From contig CAZJYI010000054.1 of assembly GCA_964550025.1 (NCBI GenBank), positions 3,569 through 67,568 on the forward strand: 64,000 nt of DNA, in the 5' to 3' direction. Below, one piece after another: positions 59,301 to 64,000 of this stretch (positions are counted from its first letter, which is position 1; each line of letters starts with the position of its first letter). The stretch is from CAZJYI01 sp964550025. Lineage in GTDB: Bacteria > Verrucomicrobiota > Kiritimatiellia > UBA8416 > CAYOBW01. The notes beneath the pieces were generated by a model that did not search any database, was not told where the DNA came from, and worked only from the letters and a program-made list of their open reading frames with translations. The position numbers were made by a program, and so were the translations under genes.

Positions 59301-60240
59301 CGAACATCTTAGGAAGGCGTGCTTCGAAATCCGCGAGCTGCTTCTCGGACCAGTCCTCCATCTCCTTCACGGAAACGCAATTGCGGAAGTGCTCGGACTC
59401 ATCCGTGCGCCACTTCTCGGGACCTTCCAGACGCCACCAGGCATGCAGCTCCGTGCCCAGCATCGGGCCGCCCTTGAAGTTGTGGGCAATCTCTTCCGCG
59501 GTCATGGCTTCGCTGTGCAGGCGCACCGTAACGAGACGGCCCGCAAAGGACGGTTTCCCGGCCGACGGGCCGCCGAGGACCGGCACGTGCCCCTCGGCGA
59601 TTCGCAGGCGGCGGGGACCGCTCGAGACTTCTTTCCCGTCGAGAATCCAGGTCTCCTTCCCGGGCGTGCAGTTCACGACGACGTGAGTGACCTTGTCGGA
59701 CCCCACGAAGGACTTCGGGTACATAATCGCTCCCGAAGTCTGTTTGCCGTCGGCCGATTGCCAGCCGAGGATCGCCTCTCCGGCGGCAGCGCTGTCATCC
59801 TGAACCCACAGTTCGACTGCCACGTCCTCATCGCCCGCGGCGGACGCTTCGACCGCGAAGTTGCCCTTCATGATGTCGTTGCCGTCGAATTGCACGGCCG
59901 GAATATCGCCGATCGTTACCGCGTGCGGGTACTTCTCATCGCGCTCCGTGTGCGGCACGTGCAGACCGAAGTCCCCAAAGTTGCCGCCGACTTCCGTGAT
60001 CCGGCCGCCACCCGACAAACCGCAGTTGTACCAGTTGAGCGCCGTCTTCTTCACCGGCGTACGCGACACCATGAACTCCGCGTGGAGGTCGATCAGCAGC
60101 TTGCCCGCCACGGCGAGCTCCCCGATCGGCTCACCAGTGACGAGCGATACCTCTTTTTCCAGCCCGCGGCATAGGCCGGCCGCCGGCAGTGAGATGACCA
60201 GGAGAGCAACATACGTCAGTGTGTGTAGTCGTCGTTTCAT
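56368..60240 (-). CDS. Very large secreted protein: HExxH metalloprotease-like domain, hexapeptide helix, LamG, Fn3 and CBM-like domains
   Basis: Start at MKRRLHTLTYVALLVISL (signal peptide); 1290 residues, weak ribosome binding site. Order: a LamG-like domain (~100-280), then a domain carrying HELVH at 380-384 within GVGHINPHELVHGLQG, a zinc-protease-type HExxH, in a region similar to DUF6055/Svx-AvrXca-like proteins (NWYNCGLSGGG, GNYWEAHANFPQTY). Next is a left-handed beta-helix of hexapeptide repeats (~687-775, YVGPNAQVLGRSKVLGQA), a second LamG-like domain (~870-1020), an Fn3-like domain (GVEYLFEETSGNPGG) and a C-terminal carbohydrate-binding-like sandwich (RYSVWMRTWGRNPNSDS). Substrate unknown; proteolysis of glycoproteins would be consistent. 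No neighbours on its strand appear co-transcribed. Confidence 0.84.
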   Translation of the reverse strand: MKRRLHTLTYVALLVISLPAAGLCRGLEKEVSLVTGEPIGELAVAGKLLIDLHAEFMVSRTPVKKTALNWYNCGLSGGGRITEVGGNFGDFGLHVPHTERDEKYPHAVTIGDIPAVQFDGNDIMKGNFAVEASAAGDEDVAVELWVQDDSAAAGEAILGWQSADGKQTSGAIMYPKSFVGSDKVTHVVVNCTPGKETWILDGKEVSSGPRRLRIAEGHVPVLGGPSAGKPSFAGRLVTVRLHSEAMTAEEIAHNFKGGPMLGTELHAWWRLEGPEKWRTDESEHFRNCVSVKEMEDWSEKQLADFEARLPKMFELAEEIYHLYSENLAMRSSVVSNKREFRGDGIKYKTPNQPSKGSWMGWDGKRGFGWGCQGVGHINPHELVHGLQGMTGGTMQGNYWEAHANFPQTYAGIYQTVPPNCCSRVSMFFPANGRCYYHARLMFEHLAQTPEYGPMFISKLWYDGGTKENKNEYPWTAFTKLDPDPSTPLAYEWTRMVQKCVTWDFEIYGDKPADLYKADAERNKAEMLRYGRVTLERIPYDTAWWRPPKEMTPQQLAYNICPLKASGGTASAVLRGYMSKERGSDWRMAFVGVSPEGKPVYGDIGGVADPVTLETAGTKELYLVVCATPTKVMPINITGDFRSLEQEKFPYKVKLFGCEPIDVLLPETPDAAATPHPNGGGFVAATAEVEPSAYVGPNAQVLGRSKVLGQARVEDYAVVRDATVRGNAVVSDHALVEGQSVVQDHARVRDWGRVRGRAIVKDHAKVIEHGTMERQSCGGFAVIKGVAWSSGPVRGSAMLDGSYRKSNDIDKGKWFTWSWSKGKNPGEVDEEFGGLYVRMTFDKPHEWMVRDDFGATWGYLVGAPQVAGGSLILNGRDQFVELQKDVADMRDMTIKVTVLPQVKGAVRVLDCSNADGDSVSLGIDVLQSEFAICRDGIKQSLTGPPVDTAKPTELMVVLSGDTGKLYHNGMEVAANNKMTLNPEDVDATACYLGRGRKGGFFEGEIDNLEVYSVPLEDDVPPSPDPARFASLPVFASPTKVTMQAVAGVDPLGGVEYLFEETSGNPGGDDSGWIKTPVYEDSGVDPEQRYTYRVRMRDTCGNTTKPSVEATAEWEQADAFRSADGKTIVIEAESFTRSVPGAGSAEGIAWKLTSKGGGCAGKGMMAALPDRGVQVDSGFERLCPRLDYLVDFPAKGRYSVWMRTWGRNPNSDSVYIGLDMKTTDRSLFHMGFGKLQWQRHRDWSFDVDCAGLRTLNVWMREDGCAFDRMVLTLDRKMRAPDGAGPPESAKRP

Positions 60241-60462
60241 GTGAGGATCTCGGCGCCCCCAGGCGGATATCCACTTGGTTAATGGCGAAACTGCTTTTGC
60301 GCTTCCCGGTCCAGGCCTGGCGGAAGAGAAGAACATGGTCCGTGCCTGCCCTATCGTCCACCCCAATCGTCGCGCCTAATCGTCAACCGGCCATTCCTCT
60401 CTCCGGTATACGCCGGTGCTGAAATCCCGCCCCCGCGACAAAACGTCGCGGAGGACGCCCCA

Positions 60463-61377
60463 TCACCATCGTCGGCTTGCCATCAGCGCCCGTGAATGCA
60501 GGTAATCCGCGAAGAGCTCGCCCATGTTGCGGGACGTGTTGCAGACCAGGCGTTCGCACTGGTTGGCCTCGGCGATGGATTCCAGCCGCTCGTTGAACTT
60601 CCCCATCGCCTCCAGGTAGACGTCGCGCATGTCGTCCGGACGGGCGAGAATCTGCCTGTCGTCCTCGAGTGCCACGAAACGGACCATGCCGGGAAACCTG
60701 AACTCGATCTCGTCGTTGTGCAGCACCTGCATGAGCACGACCTCGTGCTTGTCATACCGCAGCCGTTGCACGGCATCGTTCAGGTCGTCCAGGTCCGCGA
60801 AGAAGTCGCTCAGGATGACGATGATGGACCGCCGGCCCGCACGACCCGCGAGATCGATCAGCGATGGGCCGATGCGCGTCTTCTTGACCGGCTCCACCTG
60901 GTCCAGCATCTCACCCATGTTGATGATCTGGCCAAGCGAATTCGACGGCGCCAGCGCATGCACGACGCGCTCGTCGAAGGCAGTGAGCGATACCCGGTCG
61001 GACTCCTCCACGATCAGGTGGGCAAGCGTAACGGCCATGCGCGAAGCGTATAGCAGCTTCTGTTCGTCCCCCTCGCCGTAGCGCATCGATGCGGACATGT
61101 CCAGCATCAGGTGACACACCAGGTTGGTGTCCATCTCGTACTGCTTGATCAGGTACTTCTTGTGGCGGTAGTACACCTTCCAGTCCAGGTGACGAATGTC
61201 GTCACCCGGCACGTAGTCGCGGTGCCCGGCAAACTCAACGGCAAACCCGTGAAACGGCGACTTGTGAGCCCCCGCGAGGGTGCCCTCGACAAGCTGCCGC
61301 GGCGCGAACCTCGCGTGCGCGATTCGCGCGAGCACTTCCGGCCTGATGTATCTGCTCAGTATGGGCATCTCACTCAC
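60463..61377 (-). CDS. DUF58 protein (vWA-like), MoxR partner
   Basis: 304 residues, cytoplasmic, no membrane segment. The DUF58 signature is clear: GTLAGAHKSPFHGFAVEFAGHRDYVPGDDIRHLDWK, then a vWA-like core with a MIDAS-type DMSASM (LMLDMSASMRYGEGDEQ) and IIVILSDFF. DUF58 proteins work with MoxR AAA+ ATPases, probably in metal insertion or assembly of exported or membrane complexes; the exact client is unknown. The start overlaps the MoxR stop by four bases (ATGA), so the pair is translationally coupled. Confidence 0.93.
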   Translation of the reverse strand: MSEMPILSRYIRPEVLARIAHARFAPRQLVEGTLAGAHKSPFHGFAVEFAGHRDYVPGDDIRHLDWKVYYRHKKYLIKQYEMDTNLVCHLMLDMSASMRYGEGDEQKLLYASRMAVTLAHLIVEESDRVSLTAFDERVVHALAPSNSLGQIINMGEMLDQVEPVKKTRIGPSLIDLAGRAGRRSIIVILSDFFADLDDLNDAVQRLRYDKHEVVLMQVLHNDEIEFRFPGMVRFVALEDDRQILARPDDMRDVYLEAMGKFNERLESIAEANQCERLVCNTSRNMGELFADYLHSRALMASRRW

Positions 61378-62429
61378 GCCGCCGGCTTGGTGTACTTCCT
61401 GTCAGGCGGGAACTCCTTCAGAAGCATCTCAACAATGGTCTCGCTGCTGATTCCCGAGCTTGCCGCCGCGTAGTTCGGGCTGACGCGATGGCGAAGTGAA
61501 GCCGTTGCGACCCAGTTCACGTCCTCCACCGTGGCCTCGTACCGGCCGTGGAGCAGCGCGCGTGCCTTCGCGCAACTGATCAGGGTCAGAAGGCCTCGCG
61601 GCCCCGAACCCCAATTGATCCACTTGGTAATGGCTTCAGGCGCGTCGCCCTTCTTGCGACTCCACGGGCTTTCGCCCGGCCGGGAAGCCCGCACCAGGGA
61701 CCATGCGTAGCCGACGACCTGCTCGGAAGCGGGCATGCGCAGAACCAGTTGCTGTCCCTCCAGGATCTGCTGGGCCTCGAGCAGCGGCTTGATGTCGCCG
61801 AGTTTGCCGCCCGTGACCTTGCGGGCAATGTCCCACTCCTCGGGGACGGACGGGTAGTTCACCCTGATATACATCATGAACCGATCCAACTGCACCTGCG
61901 GCAGGGGATACGTGCCTTCCTGCTCCAACGGGTTCTGCGTCGCGAGCACGAAGAACGGGTCCGGCAGGGCGTAGTCTTTCCCACCTGCCGAAATCACGCG
62001 CTCTTCCATGGCCTCCAGCATCGAAGCCTGCGTCTTCGGCGGCGTCCGGTTGATCTCGTCGGCAAGGACGATGTTGGCAAAGATCGGTCCTTTGAGGAAC
62101 TTGTAGCCGAGCTCGCGCGTTGCGGCGTCTTCCTGCAACACATCGGTACCGGTGATGTCCGACGGCATCAGGTCCGGCGTGAACTGTATGCGGTGGAACG
62201 ACAGGTTCATCGCTTCCGCCAGCGAGTGGACCATCAGCGTCTTGGCCACCCCCGGCACGCCCTCGAGCAGAGCATGGCCGCGGGCCAGAATGACCGTCAC
62301 CATCTGCTCAATCACCTCCCGCTGTCCCACGATCACCTTCGACATCTCGTCGATGAGGTCCTTGTAGGTCTGACCCCATTTCTCAACAGCGGCAATATCG
62401 CCCTTCTGCTTCTCGTGCCTCTCAGCCAT
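61374..62429 (-). CDS. MoxR-family AAA+ ATPase (copy 1)
   Basis: I start at MAERHEKQKG (62429), seven bases after AGGAG; an ATG at 62435 lies almost on top of that site. 351 residues. Walker A GVPGVAKT (57-64), Walker B VLADE (121-125), sensor region FVLATQNPLEQEGTYPLP and the C-terminal lid (RALLHGRYEATVEDV) are all present. MoxR ATPases act as chaperones for vWA-domain partners; the DUF58 gene follows directly. It is very similar to the MoxR gene just upstream, a tandem duplicate. Immediately upstream (about 62475-62510) is a short GTCGGAAGTCAGAGG tract. Confidence 0.95.
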   Translation of the reverse strand: MAERHEKQKGDIAAVEKWGQTYKDLIDEMSKVIVGQREVIEQMVTVILARGHALLEGVPGVAKTLMVHSLAEAMNLSFHRIQFTPDLMPSDITGTDVLQEDAATRELGYKFLKGPIFANIVLADEINRTPPKTQASMLEAMEERVISAGGKDYALPDPFFVLATQNPLEQEGTYPLPQVQLDRFMMYIRVNYPSVPEEWDIARKVTGGKLGDIKPLLEAQQILEGQQLVLRMPASEQVVGYAWSLVRASRPGESPWSRKKGDAPEAITKWINWGSGPRGLLTLISCAKARALLHGRYEATVEDVNWVATASLRHRVSPNYAAASSGISSETIVEMLLKEFPPDRKYTKPAA

Positions 62430-62539
62430 TGTCATGCTCCTCTTCTGATACGCCGGTGCGCGCGCTGCCCGTAACCCGTAGGTCGGAAGTCAGAGGTCAG
62501 TGGGCAATCCTCCCTCCCCGACACGCGACATGCGCCCTT

Positions 62540-63589
62540 TCACCCCACCGGCGGGGCATATTCCTTGTTCGCGGGAATCTCCTTCAGCAGCATATCCACG
62601 ATCGACTCGCTCGTGATTCCGGCAGCCAGCGCCGCATAGTTGGGCCCTATTCGATGGCGCAGCGACGGCGCAATCACCCAGTTGACATCTTCTACCGACG
62701 CGTGGTACCGCCCGTGAATCAAGGCGCGCGCCTTGGCGCAGCTGATCAGCGTCAGGATACCCCGCGGACCCGCGCCCCAGTTGATCCACTTCGTGATGGA
62801 CTCCGGGGCCTCCCCGCCTGAAGACGTGCGGTCCCAAGGGCTGACCCCCGGGCGGGAGGCCCGAACCAATGACAGGGCGTAGCCAACCACCTGGTCGGAG
62901 ACGGGCAGACGCTGAACCAGCTCCTGCCCCTGCAGTATCTCGTCCCCTTCGAGCACCTGCGTCACCTCGCCCAGTCCGCCCGTGGTCACCTTTTCGGCAA
63001 TATCCCACTCCTCGAGACCGGAAGGATAGTCCACCCTGATGTGCAACAGGAAGCGGTCCCGCTGGGCCTCCGGGAGCGGATACGTCCCCTCCTGCCCCAG
63101 CGGATTCTGCGTTGCCAAAACGAAGAACGGATTGGGCAACCGGTAATTCTCCCCCCCCGCCGAAACCATGCGTTCCTGCATCGCCTCAAGCATCGCAGCC
63201 TGCGTCTTGGGAGGAGTGCGGTTGATCTCATCAGCCAGAACGATATTGGCGAAGATCGGCCCCTGCACGAACTTGTACACGTGCTCGTGAGTTGCCGGGT
63301 CCTTCTGGAGCACATCGGTCCCCGTGATATCCGACGGCATCAGGTCCGGCGTGAACTGAATGCGGCTGAACGACAGGTTCATGGCCCTCGCCATGGAAAG
63401 AACCATCAGGGTCTTCGCGACACCGGGAACGCCCTCGAGCAAGGCGTGGCCCCGAGCCAGCATCGCCACAACCATCTGCTCGATCACTTCTTTCTGGCCC
63501 ACGACGGTTTTCGCCAACTCGGCCGTCAACTTCTCATAGGTCTGGCCCCAGCGCTCTACCGCAGCCACGTCCCCTTTGCTCTCGGTCAT
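62540..63589 (-). CDS. MoxR-family AAA+ ATPase (copy 2)
   Basis: 349 residues; ATG preceded by AGGAGTTGAGGA. Walker A GVPGVAKT (53-60), Walker B VLADE, sensor ATQNPLGQEGTYPLP. It parallels copy 1 along the whole length, including PDLMPSDITGTDVLQ and ITKWINWGAGPRGILTL, so both arose by tandem duplication. Differences cluster in the lid and substrate-facing parts, which suggests they may form a mixed ring or serve different clients (DUF58 downstream, the Gly/Gln-rich protein upstream). Confidence 0.95.
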   Translation of the reverse strand: MTESKGDVAAVERWGQTYEKLTAELAKTVVGQKEVIEQMVVAMLARGHALLEGVPGVAKTLMVLSMARAMNLSFSRIQFTPDLMPSDITGTDVLQKDPATHEHVYKFVQGPIFANIVLADEINRTPPKTQAAMLEAMQERMVSAGGENYRLPNPFFVLATQNPLGQEGTYPLPEAQRDRFLLHIRVDYPSGLEEWDIAEKVTTGGLGEVTQVLEGDEILQGQELVQRLPVSDQVVGYALSLVRASRPGVSPWDRTSSGGEAPESITKWINWGAGPRGILTLISCAKARALIHGRYHASVEDVNWVIAPSLRHRIGPNYAALAAGITSESIVDMLLKEIPANKEYAPPVG

Positions 63590-63623
63590 TCCTCAACTCC
63601 TCTCATCTTGGAGTTCTCTGTCT

Positions 63624-64000
63624 CTATTCCAGGCTTTCGAAATACTCTCTGAGGCGGTCTTCATACGCCTTGGGAATCCTTGTCCTGGTTCCGGATCTCA
63701 TGGACTCCCGTATGCCGCGCGGCAACGATGTGCTCCAGGTGTCCCTGCCGCCCTGGGTGCGATCCGGATGGGCATCGCCATGACGCCGCTCATTGGTGCG
63801 GGCGTCACCGTCCGGCGAGATTTCCAGGTAGCTTGCGTCACCATCCTGCAGCGGTGCGTTATCGGCAGCGGACGCCACTCCGGGACCACGCATGGAACTG
63901 GCCGCGGAACCAAGCCCCTGGCCCTGCCCCTGACCTTGGCCCTGCCCCATGCCCTGCCCCTGTCCTTCGCCCTGCCCCTGGCCTTGTCCTGAACCTTGCC
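63624..64000 (-). CDS. C-terminal part of a Gly/Gln-rich protein upstream of MoxR (cut by window edge)
   Basis: The frame is open to the right edge, so the ATG at 63950 is internal; at least 125 residues are visible. The visible start is a low-complexity 'GQGQGQGEGQGQG' tract, then a polar linker, ending in IPKAYEDRLREYFESLE. Proteins with a long disordered Gly/Gln or Gly/Glu region and a similar '...YRE.l..Yf..L' tail are often encoded before MoxR in PVC bacteria, where they are large membrane proteins. The N-terminal domains are outside the window, so I name no family. Confidence 0.65.
   Translation of the reverse strand, partial: QGSGQGQGQGEGQGQGMGQGQGQGQGQGLGSAASSMRGPGVASAADNAPLQDGDASYLEISPDGDARTNERRHGDAHPDRTQGGRDTWSTSLPRGIRESMRSGTRTRIPKAYEDRLREYFESLE

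Noticed and set aside
57343..60174. Plus-strand open frame of 943 codons opposite the HExxH protein gene
   Set aside because: Antisense to a well-supported multidomain gene, with biased composition and no ribosome binding site.

Overview
This 64 kb window looks like chromosomal DNA from a GC-rich, carbohydrate-degrading bacterium of the PVC superphylum, most likely Lentisphaerae, Kiritimatiellota or Verrucomicrobiota. That placement is inferred from gene content: secreted proteins carrying LamG, FG-GAP, PKD and parallel beta-helix domains, formylglycine sulfatases, BNR (sialidase-type) propellers, a hydrazine-synthase-alpha-like cytochrome, UroD-family proteins, the tail of a PVC-style Ser/Thr kinase, and MoxR/DUF58 genes. 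A run of exactly 100 N at 15119-15218 shows the sequence is a scaffold, probably from a metagenome. I see no tRNA, rRNA, CRISPR array or complete IS element.

Layout. 1-6.8 kb (minus): the start of a stand-alone coaB, then secreted proteins of uncertain function, including one with a DnaJ-like zinc-finger array and a large LamG/propeller/di-haem protein. 7.2-11.9 kb (minus): a sugar ABC importer in which the solute-binding protein is fused to one permease and the other permease has a giant insertion; no ATPase gene is present. 12.5-24 kb: FG-GAP proteins, a broken Rpn-type nuclease, a modular beta-helix/PKD protein that contains the assembly gap and a second break, and a lipoprotein. 24.2-32.8 kb (minus): a catabolic operon with a LamG-sialidase, HpaI-type aldolase, 2-hydroxyacid dehydrogenase, S23 four-helix-bundle protein, GntR regulator and a complete DctPQM TRAP importer.

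33.0-47.8 kb (plus) is the centrepiece: nine genes, mostly joined by 4-bp start/stop overlaps, behind one recognisable promoter. They encode a truncated secreted domain, a UroD-family protein, two BNR propeller proteins, an SGNH hydrolase, a beta-helix/LamG/GH29 fucosidase, a sulfatase, a sulfatase fused to part of a UroD-family protein, and a second UroD-family protein. The gene set fits extracellular breakdown of a sulfated, fucose-containing and perhaps acylated or methylated glycan. Decayed copies of parts of this operon lie at 50.6-51.0 kb.

47.8-64 kb holds a kinase-less WD40 protein, another sialidase-like protein, a membrane glycosyltransferase-like pair, an oxidoreductase fragment, an FG-GAP protein, a very large HExxH protein with hexapeptide repeats, and the DUF58 / MoxR / MoxR cluster ending in a Gly/Gln-rich protein cut by the window edge. 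Intergenic regions are unusually rich in palindromic repeats of at least six designs, two of which occur more than once in the window.
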